NCBI GenBank assembly: GCA_024449915.1
Contig: JAMZAV010001457.1
Coordinates: 276,001-340,000 of the forward strand
From: Sweltsa coloradensis
Lineage: Eukaryota > Arthropoda > Insecta > Plecoptera > Chloroperlidae
Direction of reading: 5' to 3'
DNA: 64,000 nucleotides
In this document: piece by piece, positions 41,440-52,554 of the stretch
How positions within the stretch are numbered: position 1 is the first letter of the stretch
Layout of the letters: every line of letters starts with the position of its first letter
Translations under genes and position numbers: made by a program
The notes under the pieces: model-generated
Seen by the model: the letters and a program-made list of their open reading frames with translations, nothing else
Told to the model about the DNA's origin: nothing
The model's database searches: none

Positions 41440-42246
41440 TTGTAACAACCAAGTAATCAGACAAAAAAAACTTCAAGCAGATTATTAGTACTCTGTATTT
41501 GGCACTAGTACTTCCAAGAGGATGCACTCACTGCATGCTACGCCCACCAAGATGATGCTGCAACAACATTATCAGATTATATTGTAACAATCATGTACAC
41601 ATATTTCATATTACACAGTGATCTATCATACGATGATTACCACGGACTTTTTTGAATAAATAACGAAATAAAAAATATTACATTATTTTATTAAGTTATT
41701 CATTATAATGTCAGCCGAAATATATAAATATAGCGTAGTAGGCAAATCTTAAGATTTTAGAAATGGGTGCTACACTCGCTGAAGAGACTTGATGTTCTGT
41801 TGTAACGTTCTTTTATTCACCCTTTGACTCTGTTAAATATTAATGAATTTACTAAAATAGATCAATATTCCTTGTTTTCTTTCAAGCAGTTCTCACTCAC
41901 TCTCTTCTCAAACCCCCGCCCCTCTCTCTGTAGATAAGTCGACACATGCCTTAAACGTCTGCTCGGCAGTCCGGGTTAGTGGAGGAACCTATATGACTGT
42001 CAAGGTTACACCGTCCCGTTGGTTCTTTAAGAAAAAAGGAGGCTACCCGTTGGTTCTTTAGAAAAAAGGAGGCTACGTGCCGGTACCGGGTTTCCACTCC
42101 TGCCTTCTATTCATACTTCATCCTCATCTTTCACCACTCATCGTCTAGAATAGCCTTAGTGCAATTCTATGAGACGCTAAGCAATACAAAACAAAACAAA
42201 TCAAATGAGATAGAAAATAGACCGACTAAAACTCATGCCAATTTTG
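41440..42246. other. No gene; short tandem duplication
   Basis: A ~31-bp unit, CCCGTTGGTTCTTTAAGAAA and on to GGAGGCTA, is duplicated in tandem at about 42014-42075. Otherwise nothing is recognised. Confidence 0.5.
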
Positions 42247-42513
42247 GTTGGAGTCTGTGGCGTATCCAAGAATTCATAAGGGTGGGGGGCTGGGTCAAAC
42301 AATTACTTTATAGATGAACTGAAGGCTAAGTGGGTGGTCCGGGGGGAAATTTCTTCTTCAAGGTCATTTTGGTAAAAATCTGTGCGTTTTAAAGCATCAC
42401 CAACTTTTTACATACTAAAATTCTGTTTTTAATGTAAACGTTTTCTCTTTCAAGGTAATTTTGGTGAAAATCTGTGCGTTTTAGAGCATCATCACCAACT
42501 TATTATCTACTAC

Positions 42514-43227
42514 TAGGAAGCTTCGCAAACGCTTTTTTTAGTCGCGTTGATGGATGAGCTTTTTTGTTAGTTTTTAGTTTGAGTGGGATCTCTTTACTTA
42601 TCAAGTGCTTTTTGAACGCATTGTAGGTGATTGTTGAAAAGTTTCTAGTGTTACTTCTTAATTGTTTCTCGATTTGGATAGTCGGGAAACACTCCCGTAG
42701 GTGGAATTGTAAATATTTAATACAATCCAGAAATTAAAAAATCCATCCCGATCGGGGTTCGAACCCGAGTCTCCAAAACCTCAAAAAACTTAATTTTTAA
42801 ATCTTTATTTATATATTTTCTGGAAAATATTTTCCACCTTTTCTTTCAAAAAGTAATACATCACCATTACCTTAATGACCATGTGAAATATGAACGTTGT
42901 AGCCCCACCCGTTTGGTCAGAATCGGCCCAAATGTCACGAAAATATCGCACTAAAAATCGAAAAAAATCTTAAAAGTACGATATTCATGAGAAATATTTC
43001 TTCGATTGTACCAAAAAACGTGGCAAGTCTTAGTTCAGAGAAAACGAAGGTCCCCTCCAATTTTCATCAAGATCGCATATGCCGTTTGCCCGGTAGCGTG
43101 CGAACAAACAGACAGAAAAACTAACAAAAAACAAAACTTTCGAGCTATTTTTCTTGGGGTAACGTAAGTGAAAAAAAAAACAAAAAAACAGAGAGTCAAA
43201 TTGAAGTCTTCGCTTCGCTCATCCAAA
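42514..43227 (+). mobile_element. ACTAGG foldback-superfamily element (type B), copy 1 of a pair
   Basis: Begins ACTAGGAAGCTTCGCAAACG, then TTGATGGATGAGC, and ends CTTCGCTTCGCTCATCCAA. A SINE family 1 body with a perfect B box (GGTTCGAACCC on minus) lies inside at about 42663-42777. Compared by eye over ~714 bp, I see no difference from copy 2, which lies exactly 967 bp downstream. Confidence 0.85.
42663..42777 (-). repeat. SINE family 1 fragment inside foldback element, copy 1
   Basis: On minus GGAGACTCGGGTTCGAACCC CGATC leads into the family body and TCTCGATTTGG. The A-box half of the tRNA head is missing; GAGGTTTTGG stands in its place. Confidence 0.75.
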
Positions 43228-43480
43228 CATACTGTTTTTTATGTAAACGTTTTCTCTTTCAAGGTAATTTTGGTGAAAATCTGTGCGTTTTAGAGCATCA
43301 TCACTAAATTTGTATCTACTAAAATCCTGTTGTTAATCTAAAATTATTCTCTTTCAAGGTCATTTTGGTTAAGTTCTTTTGCGTTTTAACGCATAACAAA
43401 AACCAACGTTGTATCTACTAAAATCCTCTTTTGGTCAGATGGTAATTTTCATTTAGTATTTATTTCTTATTATCTACTAC

Positions 43481-44194
43481 TAGGAAGCTTCGCAAACGCT
43501 TTTTTTAGTCGCGTTGATGGATGAGCTTTTTTGTTAGTTTTTAGTTTGAGTGGGATCTCTTTACTTATCAAGTGCTTTTTGAACGCATTGTAGGTGATTG
43601 TTGAAAAGTTTCTAGTGTTACTTCTTAATTGTTTCTCGATTTGGATAGTCGGGAAACACTCCCGTAGGTGGAATTGTAAATATTTAATACAATCCAGAAA
43701 TTAAAAAATCCATCCCGATCGGGGTTCGAACCCGAGTCTCCAAAACCTCAAAAAACTTAATTTTTAAATCTTTATTTATATATTTTCTGGAAAATATTTT
43801 CCACCTTTTCTTTCAAAAAGTAATACATCACCATTACCTTAATGACCATGTGAAATATGAACGTTGTAGCCCCACCCGTTTGGTCAGAATCGGCCCAAAT
43901 GTCACGAAAATATCGCACTAAAAATCGAAAAAAATCTTAAAAGTACGATATTCATGAGAAATATTTCTTCGATTGTACCAAAAAACGTGGCAAGTCTTAG
44001 TTCAGAGAAAACGAAGGTCCCCTCCAATTTTCATCAAGATCGCATATGCCGTTTGCCCGGTAGCGTGCGAACAAACAGACAGAAAAACTAACAAAAAACA
44101 AAACTTTCGAGCTATTTTTCTTGGGGTAACGTAAGTGAAAAAAAAAACAAAAAAACAGAGAGTCAAATTGAAGTCTTCGCTTCGCTCATCCAAA
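43481..44194 (+). mobile_element. ACTAGG foldback-superfamily element (type B), copy 2 of a pair
   Basis: No substitutions or indels were noticed against copy 1; start, end and internal SINE keep the same 967-bp offset. The sequence to its right (44195-44430) is by contrast visibly diverged from the equivalent flank of copy 1 (43228-43465). Confidence 0.85.
43630..43744 (-). repeat. SINE family 1 fragment inside foldback element, copy 2
   Basis: Identical to the fragment at 42663-42777, carried along in the second element. Confidence 0.75.
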
Positions 44195-44539
44195 AATACT
44201 GTTTTTAATGTAAACGTTTTCTCTTTCAAGGTAATTTTGGTGAAAATCTGTACGTTTTAGAGCATCATCACCAACTTTGTACTAAAATCCTGTTGTTAAT
44301 CTAAAATTATTCTCTTTCAAGCTCATTTTTGTTAAGTTCTTTTGCGTTTTAAAGCATAACGAACACCAACGTTGTATCTATTAAAATCCTCTTTTGGTCA
44401 GATGGTAATTTTCCTTTAGTATTTTTTTCTATACTCTCCATTGAAACGTTATAGTGCACTTTTACACTTTTTTTGCAAAAGGGTGGTGGTTGGGGTTGTC
44501 CCCCCTCCTTCCTTGGATATGCCACACGTTGGAGTAAGA

Positions 44540-44980
44540 ACATTCCTTTTGAGTGAAAAAGTAATATTAAACAGTAAATGACTTTAATTTTTCAATAATT
44601 CTAGCAAATTAATAAATCGTCACACATCGATTATCGAAGCATCGAACGGTACCGTACAACAAGTTAATGTCCTTCACCACATCTATTCCAAGTTAACCTT
44701 CATCTTCTCATCAATGCTATATATTATCACCAACTATGCGTCGCCCTTGCGCATATAACGAAGCGTTTACGATCGTTTTTACACTTTATAACAGACAGTT
44801 AATTATGTTCAATGAAGTTCTTACGCGTCATTACAATAGCTGAGCGGTGCGAGGAGGCATGCCCAACCTTAGCACAGTTTTACAGCGAGGTGAACACTGT
44901 CGGGTGAAGCTAAACAGTAACTAGACTTGTATAAAGAAATGTATAAAAAATATAATAAATACATATCAAAAAGTATTAAG
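44540..44980. other. No gene seen
   Basis: AT-rich sequence; no supported exon or repeat. Confidence 0.4.
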
Positions 44981-44981
44981 T

Positions 44982-45405
44982 GTGGCTCGTTGGTCTTGTG
45001 GTTAGCGTATCTGCTTCCAATGCAGAAGGTCCAGGGTTCGATTCCCGCTAAAGTCAGTAGTTTTTAACTTCTGATTTGGACTTAAGTCCATCAGTTCTTG
45101 TCTTAGGAGTTTGAAAATGGTGACTTTGGAGCCGACCAAGCAACAAAGCACATAGTAAATTCAGAGTTGTTCTGAATCTGCCTTGTTGATTCTGGCGTTG
45201 ATCCGCGGGTGTTCGCACTGTCCATACCACTGATTGCTATAAAAAAATATTGGTCTTTGATTGGTTATCGCTCATTTGTTAATTGCGTCAGGGCCCTACA
45301 GGGTTAGCTTGGTCACTTTGGTTTAATGTCCTACCACTGAAAATCAGTTATACAACTTAGTGGATGGACTCTAAATACAATTTATTTTATTTATTTATTT
45401 AAATG
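44982..45405 (+). repeat. tRNA-derived SINE, family 2, full-length copy
   Basis: Best-preserved head: TGTGGCTCGTTGGTCTTGTG, anticodon-like stem-loop CTGC-TTCCAAT-GCAG and B box GGTTCGATTCC. The body matches 6650-7078 and ends with a TTTA tail. Confidence 0.88.
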
Positions 45406-45890
45406 TCATTCTATGCATAGAAGAAGCTTGTTAAAAACAATGCGTTACACACTCAAATGCATTCAGATCACGAATAAGAGCTGCAAACGTACCATCTTTA
45501 CAATGTCGGTTTAAGATTACTCCGTTCCATGACAGCATCATTGTTAAGCTTATAAGAATTAAGGTTACAGATTTACATAGATTTTCTAATATAATAATAA
45601 TTGAAAACCCGGATTTTATGCATTATATTTTTTAAATTCAAATTTTTACTAGGACGTTTGTACATTTTCAATCACAATAACACAATAGTGAATTGACCTT
45701 TTTAGCTTATACAAACTAAAGTTTACTAATACTAAGATAAGATAATGTCATTATTTAGAAACACATAATATGTAATAAATTGTAAATAGTCATTAAAGAA
45801 AAGTGATAAGGTTCATTAATAGACAATCAATAATATTAAGTAAAATAGTTTATTTCTCTGAGCGTATCTGTAAGGTAATCATTACAGGGG
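45406..45890. other. No gene seen
   Basis: AT-rich sequence without supported features. Confidence 0.4.
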
Positions 45891-45894
45891 CTAA

Positions 45895-46534
45895 AAACCC
45901 CCAAAAAATATTTTTTAACCACGTGATCTATAGCACAATACTACACTTAAATGACCGTTTAATAAATTATATCTAGTCACTGTGATTTAACACGAATTTT
46001 TTAAATTTTTGGATCCAGAAATTGGCGAAAATTGGTGTTTTGGAAAATTTCCTAAATCGGCTTTAACCTGCTTCTTTTTTGGTCCACATAGATACCAGAG
46101 CATAGTACCAATCTAAAATGCCCCTTTATAACATCGTGTCTTGAAACTGTGCCCAAATATACCCTCAAACACGCAAAAATATGCATTTCAAAATCACACC
46201 CCATCTTGGTAATCAGCATATTTTGACCGATCTACTTGCCCAAATTACAAAACAAAATAGAGAGAATTTACAGAAAAGGCTGTCGAGTACGTCAATAATG
46301 GCCAAAAATTTTTTGGATCAAAATCCTCCAAGGTTACGGGGCATAAAGATCGTCCCCATGTTATTTCTTATGGGAGATTTTTGCCGATGGGACCTAGCTC
46401 GAAAAATGTCATGTTTGACAATTTTTTGGGAGGTTATGGTGGCCCCAATAATTTATCTGTTAATTCCTAAATTTATTACTAGTTAGCCAAAATGAAATAT
46501 ATTTTTTGAGTTAAGCGGTTAAATACCCCTTTAA
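45895..46534. mobile_element. Probable MITE with GGGG ends
   Basis: Left AGGGGCTAAAAACCCCC and TTTTTTAACC face right GGTTAAATACCCCTTTAAG, imperfect inverted termini. The inner portion 46250-46460 is shared in reverse with 35205-35470. An open frame of about 100 codons within it is AT-biased and not recognisable. Confidence 0.5.
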
Positions 46535-46539
46535 GACAA

Positions 46540-47140
46540 TAATAGGCTTTAAGAATTAATATATTTTGTTTTAATTTTTGTTTGAAACGGTCATAGCATT
46601 AAATGTTTTTCAATTTAATTAATTAATTAATTAATTAATTAATAAATGAACTATTTTATTGTTAAAACGTTAATCCTTTTCCGTTACAAAAGCTGATTTA
46701 CAAAGGTGTACAACTAAATGAAACTAATAACATATATGCAGACACAATAATAACTATAGTCAAGTTAATTTAGAAACAATGTATAATAAATAATAATACA
46801 ATCATTTTGGTAACAAATTCAAATTAGATATTCATGAAATTAATTAATGAATGTTACAAATTGTCGAAAAAATGTAATACCAATATATAAAAATAAATAA
46901 AACTAAGGCGATATTTAAAAAAAACATCGCATGCCACATTTGAGTTATTTTGACTTGGCCATCACGTCCTTACATTGAACGTGATCCTAGTGGGACATAT
47001 ACAAACAATGAAGGTCGTAACTCGTAATTATCTTTTAATTACATTTTTGTGCGTAATAACCTTGAGGAAGGTCGCACGTCTGTGATTGAGCGCCGAGCAT
47101 GTTATAACTGCTCCATGTTGCCCAGTATCAGACTTGATGG
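46540..47140. other. No gene; (TTAA)n microsatellite
   Basis: A TTAA tetranucleotide run lies at about 46615-46643. The rest is AT-rich. Confidence 0.5.
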
Positions 47141-47149
47141 TGGGGTTGG

Positions 47150-47635
47150 AGGTTATATTTTTATTTATTTATATAAGAGTAAGTACAGCATAAGTGCCAT
47201 TTTACATAGACAATAAAATATAATACTTAAATAAAATAGAAATTAAAATTTCATTTTTATACCTACAAATCAACAAATAATTATATGGTGATGAACAATA
47301 AACAAATAATATGAACATTATAAGTGCAATAAAACATGAGAGTTAATAACGTTTATGTAAAAATATTATTATGAATGTGTTTATAAAAGAATTGAGGGGA
47401 AAATGATAGTGAATAATGACCTACAACTGCAGTGAAATTACGGATTGATTTTTTAATAGAATTAAAATCATAGAATATGACGAACTTTGGTAAATAAGGT
47501 AAATTATTATAAAATGAAGGTAAACGAAAGGTGATAGATCTACGGGTAATAGAAAGTCTAGGTCTAGCTACATGGAAAGGTGCGTAAGCTAGTAAAGCGG
47601 GATGGAACATGGAGTGGAAATATGAAGGCAAGACT
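47150..47635 (-). pseudogene. LINE 3' fragment with RT C-terminus
   Basis: On minus a frame (47631-47353) reads ARPRLSITRRSITFRLPSFY then NNLPYLPK and SIKKSIRNF, the TRR...FRLPSFYNNLP pattern that closes many CR1/Jockey-type RT proteins. It is followed by an AT-rich 3' region ending in a TAAA-type tail near 47155. 5'-truncated. Confidence 0.55.
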
Positions 47636-47754
47636 GGTGGACGATGCGGTGCAGGGAAGACATGTCAGCGTTTTCTTCGAGTGGCTATGGGTTGAATGTC
47701 ACCTTGCGAGAAGATATCTTTATTAAAGCTGTTCTCTGTAGGATGCGCGAAGTG

Positions 47755-47945
47755 AAGTAGCCTCCTTGATTCTGGTGCTGTCCGCGGGTGGAACCGTGTT
47801 CATCTCGTTTGTTCCGTGTTTCCTTTTTAAAATACTTGTCTCTAGTTGGTCATTGTTCGCTCGTCGACGGCGTCGGCGCCAACAGGTTTGGTTTGGTCTG
47901 ATTTAAATGTCTACCACAGAAAATCAGTCATATCATATTATGGGG
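47755..47945 (+). repeat. SINE family 2, diverged fragment
   Basis: CCTTGATTCTGGTGCTGTCC, GCTCGTCGACGGCGTCGG and CCACAGAAAATCAGTCATA match the family-2 body in order, with higher divergence than the other copies. Confidence 0.6.
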
Positions 47946-48347
47946 TAAAAAAAATAAAAAAAGTAAATGCTTGCTCGTTGTAATTTTTTCTTACCTCTCC
48001 TGGCCAAACTTTCAGAGATATAAGAAAAATATTTAAATGCGTGGTGTACTAAAAATTTGACCAAGAGGGGTACAAAAACATGAAACAACATGTTTTTTTC
48101 TTCTCCAGGAATCATATTCGTCTTAACTTCGCTCGCTACGATAGTCAAATAAAAAAATCGAAAATTCGTAAAATGTAAACAAAAGTGTATTTTATTTTGA
48201 AATTGTCATTAATGTTTAGGTTGGTGCGGCTCAGAATCCCGTATCAGGCATCGGATTTATTTAGTAATTGTGTTTCTCCTTCATTGTCTCGACTAGCAAT
48301 ATTGCAATGAGAAACACGTCGTATAAAATAAATACATTTGTATTTAC

Positions 48348-48435
48348 AGGTTGGCTTGGTCACTGTAGTGTCCCCCACTGAAAATCAGTTATATGACTGA
48401 GTGGGTAGAATATAAATACGAATTTATTTATTGAT
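48348..48435 (+). repeat. SINE family 2, 3' fragment
   Basis: CAGGTTGGCTTGGTCACTG, CCCCCACTGAAAATCAGTTA and a TTTA tail; 5'-truncated. Confidence 0.7.
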
Positions 48436-48549
48436 TAAGTTCAATATTTTCTCAATGGTTTCTCGCTCTCCACCTCAAACGGCTACTCGGCTCAAGACCT
48501 GAAACAAAAGGCAATACATTATTGTGCTGCATTCTCTGTCCCGTCTTGT

Positions 48550-48632
48550 GTCTCATACGGTTGAAGTGACGATCCCAGCCGTATGGAACAACAGGTCACG
48601 GGTTCGAATCCCGGGTCTCATCTCATCGTCTA
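48550..48632 (+). repeat. tRNA-like 3' half (SINE or tRNA pseudogene)
   Basis: A T-arm ACGGGTTCGAATCCCGG and canonical B box are present, but no acceptor stem or D arm pairs with it. Not a functional tRNA. Confidence 0.4.
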
Positions 48633-48976
48633 GATTACCCTAACACAATGAACAGAGAGAGATGTTTTCCTCAGTAATAATAATAAATAATTATTTATAA
48701 ATATTCAATATTCTTGAACAGAACATTGCATGACAACCTTCACGGGCTTCACATTATTATCTTACATGTCAATTATGTGTCTTCTTCTTCTTATATTATA
48801 TACAGCAATTAAATTGTTGGCAAGCATTACTCGTCATATTAACATTTTTTAAAAAATATTATATAATTACTTTTTTATAATTGTCTTAATCATGAACCTT
48901 TTACAGTTAATGACTATTCGAAGAGGCATTATTATTATTTTACTTTTTTTTTTATTTTTTTTTAATTTTTTTTTAG

Positions 48977-49330
48977 TTCTTATGATAGATCTACCTTCTA
49001 TTGAGAAAGGACACATCGAAGAAACATGTTTTAAAACCGTTTATTTATATTCATATTTTCCGCTGTTTAAGCTAAAGGGTACGTTCCAAAAGCTGTTGAA
49101 TACGATATGTCTGTCGTACCGTTACAAGATTTGTGAGCATATTCAGCATGCTCAATATACTCGAGGTTTTCATTTGAGCATTTTTAACAAGTGGGAGAAT
49201 TGGTGGTATTTCAAAAAACAAAATGGCGGACCATTTCATGAAATTGTTTATGTACCGTTCTTTGACGTGACAATCAAAGAAACTTACGGAATAGCTGTTT
49301 CACCGGAGTCAGCTGCTCGAATTAACAACG
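48977..49330 (+). CDS. Unrecognised internal coding exon, 118 codons
   Basis: A very strong 3' splice site (long T tract ending TTTTTTTTAG) precedes 48977 and a consensus 5' splice site (AACAACG/GTAAGT) follows 49330. The exon is 354 nt with the same phase at both ends (one nucleotide of a codon before, one after). The peptide includes PSIEKGHIEETCFKTVYLYS, SYRYKICEHIQHAQYTRGFH, NWWYFKKQNGGPFHEIVYVP and IAVSPESAARINNG, globular with mixed composition unlike translated repeats here. I cannot assign a family. The open frame extends upstream into the T tract, giving a false hydrophobic N-terminus that I exclude. A foldback element starts 13 nt after the donor site. Confidence 0.55.
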
Positions 49331-49343
49331 GTAAGTCACTTTG

Positions 49344-49731
49344 TTGAGCGAGCGTAGCGAGCGTCTCCACTTGACTCTTATGGTGCGAATGTCATTTTTT
49401 CTGTTACTGCTTCGGTACAGGTCGCACCGTTTCTCTGATCGACCTGAAATTTTGCACACATGTACATACCACCTATGCGGGTTGCTGTATAGTTTTTGAA
49501 CAAAATCCGATCGTTGGTTAGAAAAAAACTAAAAAAAATATTCTGATCGTTATGAAATTTTGCAGGGTGAATAAGTTAAACATTCTCTCCTATTTAACAA
49601 ATTTTCAGCTAAATCGGTCAAGACCTTAAAGACTTATTGGTATGTAACATTATGGGAATGTTGTACTCGGGTCGTGTTGCACGTACCGGTGCTCGCTCAA
49701 CAACGCGACGGGACTTAAGCGTTTTCCTAGT
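49344..49731 (-). mobile_element. ACTAGG foldback-superfamily element (type D), complete
   Basis: On minus it opens AACTAGGAAAACGCTTAAGT, CCCGTCGCGTTGTTGAGCGA GC, and closes GCTCGCTACGCTCGCTCAA. Subterminal TTGAGCGAGC is inverted. The interior (CTGAAATTTTGCACACATGT) differs from types A-C. 388 bp. Confidence 0.8.
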
Positions 49732-49734
49732 TAT

Positions 49735-50770
49735 TTCACTTATAACTGAAACGCTCTTTATGACGGACTTAACTTAAGTTGCGCGCCTAATCAGCACGAA
49801 ACAGCCATGCCAATGCTCGAGGCGTTATAGATGAAAGTACTGGAGAATGACAGCGCCAACAAGATCAGTAAAACATCCGCTTATATATTTTACTGATCTT
49901 GAATGCCATATGCATAATATTCAACAGCATTCGGAAAGTACCATAGTTGCGTCCCAGAGTTCATCCGATTAGTAATCCTACTCAGTCAAGCGTTCCAATA
50001 TGCCTTAGGTACTACAACACTAGGCAAAAGACTCAGTGCAGAGAATTGTTCATTCAACACAATATTTTGGACCTTGTACAGTATCTATCTTGAAGCTGCA
50101 ACTCTTGTAAAAAATCAATGTAGCTAAAAAATACCAACTCTAAAAAGTCAAATTCATAGTCACATAGTTCATACGCAACAGTACAAGAAAAAACTTACTC
50201 AGAATAATTCTATATGCACATTAGTTATAAAATATAATGAACGTCCATCAGATTTGACTGTCATTAAGAAGTCGGATATTTTCCGCATTAAATTTAAACA
50301 AATGTTGGTAAAACAGGCATTTTGATGACAAGTTTGATTAAATTTGATTTTGAATTGGTCCATATTAAAAAAATGCAGGCCCTCTACCTAGCACACAGTG
50401 GCTTATTTTGATTTTGTTCATAAACTTATTTTGGAATTTGATTTTTTATTATTTTCCCCCCTTTTGCCCCTTCACTACAGTGGAGAGGGGTTTCTTCAAC
50501 CATTCTTCATCCTTGTATGAAACGGCTTCTTTTGTGACCTGCTCATAACATCGGCCAGGGAATCGATGCAATTCTGGAGTGTGTGTATGAATACAGTTAT
50601 GCTTGTTTAATTTAAGATAGTGTTTTGTATTATTATTAAGTCGTATTTAAATATTTCCAAATACCAATGCATGACAAGGGTCAATTGCGATTGACTATGT
50701 ATTTAATCTTTGGAAATAAAACTATATTGTATTGTGTTGTATTAAAATAGCTATGTTTTTTTTCATAAAT
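49735..50770. other. No gene seen
   Basis: AT-rich. A weakly LINE-3'-end-like segment near 50600-50745 ends in AAATAAAACTATATTGTATT. Confidence 0.35.
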
Positions 50771-50774
50771 TAGG

Positions 50775-52107
50775 GTGTCAGGCAAACGGCATTATGCGAC
50801 CGTGATGAAAATTGGAGGGAACCTTCGAAATCTCTGAACTTAAAGCTGCCACTTTTTTGGGGTAAAATCGAAGAAATATTTCTCATGAATATCGTACTTC
50901 TACGATTTTTTTTCTATTTTGAATGCGATATTTACTTGATATTTGTGCCGATTATGACCAAATGGGTGGGGCTACAACGTTCATATTTTACATGAACATT
51001 AATATTATGGTGATGTATTGCCATTTGAAAGAATAAGTTGAAACAAATAGCAAGAATTCATAGAAATAAAGGTTTTAATAGCATTTTACAGATGTATTAA
51101 CAATTATTGTAACTAAAGAAACTGGAGAACAATCACCTACAATGCGTACAAAAGATAATATGTCTTTGTTCCTCGAGATATTTTACATTCTATTGTTAAT
51201 TGGTATAACCAATAACCATAGCAGTAAAATATTACTTTAAACTAGGAAAACGCTTAAGTCCCGCCGCGTTGTTGGATGAGCGTAATTGGTGCAAATTGAG
51301 CTGCCATGTGTTACGCGGATTTTCTGTTGTTCTGTGCAAAAATCATTACTTAGTCGAAGATTTTTTTTTTAAATTAAATAAAATTAAATAAAAATTTCGA
51401 TTGCGCTCAAATTTAACACGAGTACATTAATTCATGAAATTAAGGTTCTGTGAAAAAATCATTACAATAGGATAAAGCATGTAGGTGTTATAAGTCAAAG
51501 AATTGTTTTAAAAAAGAAAAAACCCGTAAAATTTCGATTTTCATGAGAATAAATTTTTCGATTACGCTCAAATTTCACACGAATATCTTAATTCATAAAA
51601 TTAAGGTTCTGTGAAAAAATCATTACAATCGAATAAAGCATGTAGGTGTTAGAGGTCGAAGAAATTTTTTAAAAATCGAAAAAATCGTAAAATTGCGTTT
51701 TTATAAGAAAAAATTTCCCGATTGCGCTCAAAACGTGTCAGTTCTAAGTTCAGAGATTTCGAAGACCTCCATAAAATTTCATCGCAATCGGAGTATCGGT
51801 TTAGCCGGAATCGTGTTAACAGACACACAAAAATACTAAAAGAAAGAAAGAAAAAAAAAAAAAACATTCCGGATTTTTTTCTCCAGTGTAGTGAAATGGA
51901 ATCTTCGCTTCGCTCGCTTCGCTCGCTACGCTCGCTACGCTCATCCAATAAATTAAACAAATTGAAAAAGAACAATTTCAATGGAACTTAAAAAAATAAT
52001 GAGAACTTACGCATACAAAAAACTTTGTAATCATTGGACAGAAAAAGTCAACCAAAAAAGCTCATCCATCAACGCGACTGGAAAAAGCGTTCGCGAATCG
52101 GCTTAGT
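50775..52107 (-). mobile_element. ACTAGG foldback-superfamily element (type B), interrupted
   Basis: Left part 50775-51240 has GGCAAACGGCATTATGCGAC and CTTCGAAATCTCTGAACTT; right part 51948-52107 ends GCTCATCCATCAACGCGACT, GCGTTCGCGAATCGGCTTAG T, its ACTAGG terminus on minus. The element at 51241-51947 is inserted between them in the opposite orientation. Confidence 0.7.
51241..51947 (+). mobile_element. ACTAGG foldback-superfamily element (type B'), nested
   Basis: Left end ACTAGGAAAACGCTTAAGTC, CCGCCGCGTTGTTGGATGAG; right end contains CGCTTCGCTCGCTTCGCTCG and two CGCTACGCT units before CATCCAA, so the terminal palindrome word is expanded. Internal ~200-bp repeats (TTAAGGTTCTGTGAAAAAAT, AAAGCATGTAGGTGTTA) occur twice. 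Confidence 0.82.
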
Positions 52108-52109
52108 TC

Positions 52110-52550
52110 TATCGGTATTTCAAAGGTCGCACAACATATTATCACGTCTTCTCGTTCAATGCAAACTACAACAATTCATGTTTTATAGTTAATTATCGTA
52201 ATGTGACTACAAAGTAGTTTCACCTCGACCTAAACCTTCAGTTGGTTAGTTAGTTCCCAGCGTTGAATCACGTGATGCGCCTGTGATCACACGTGTCTAT
52301 CATACGTCTGGTGCTCGGTCCAGAATAACGAACCAGAACAATGTTACTGCAGGGCGAAACACCCAAATTAATTGACTCGGTAATTATATAAAGCAGGCCT
52401 TACAAAAATATTTAATCTGCAACATGCAATTCAAAGATCTGTTCTTGTTGGTATACGAGAATAATATATTGTCAACTGTGCATTGAGTGACTTCTCTCAC
52501 AAAGTGTTGATCTATCGTCGCAACAAATTATTTTAAAATTTAGTTTAAAC
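52110..52550. other. No gene seen
   Basis: Unique-looking sequence with no supported exon. Confidence 0.35.
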
Positions 52551-52554
52551 AAAA

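Larger units (their letters stand above)
42255..44527. mobile_element. 2.27-kb hAT element carrying minisatellite and nested insertions
   Basis: Exact 8-bp target duplication GTTGGAGT at 42247-42254 and 44528-44535. Termini CTGTGGCGTATCCAA and TTGGATATGCCACAC are inverted with about one mismatch. No transposase is left. The interior consists of ~95-bp tandem units (TTTCAAGGTAATTTTGGTGA, TCTGTGCGTTTTAGAGCATC) seen near 42360, 42450, 43255, 43350, 44225 and 44320, interrupted by two identical foldback-superfamily elements (42514-43227 and 43481-44194). Confidence 0.9.

Noticed and set aside
42014..44432. CRISPR-like array of spaced repeats
   Set aside because: Unit spacing is irregular, the host is eukaryotic, and the repeats are minisatellite units within a hAT element.
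44982..45060. Possible functional tRNA-Trp gene
   Set aside because: Only boxes and the anticodon-like loop are preserved; no acceptor-stem pairing, and the sequence continues into a SINE body repeated elsewhere.
48892..48976. Hydrophobic N-terminus (IIIILLFFLFFFNFF) before the orphan exon
   Set aside because: It is a translated polypyrimidine tract that serves as splice acceptor, not a signal peptide.
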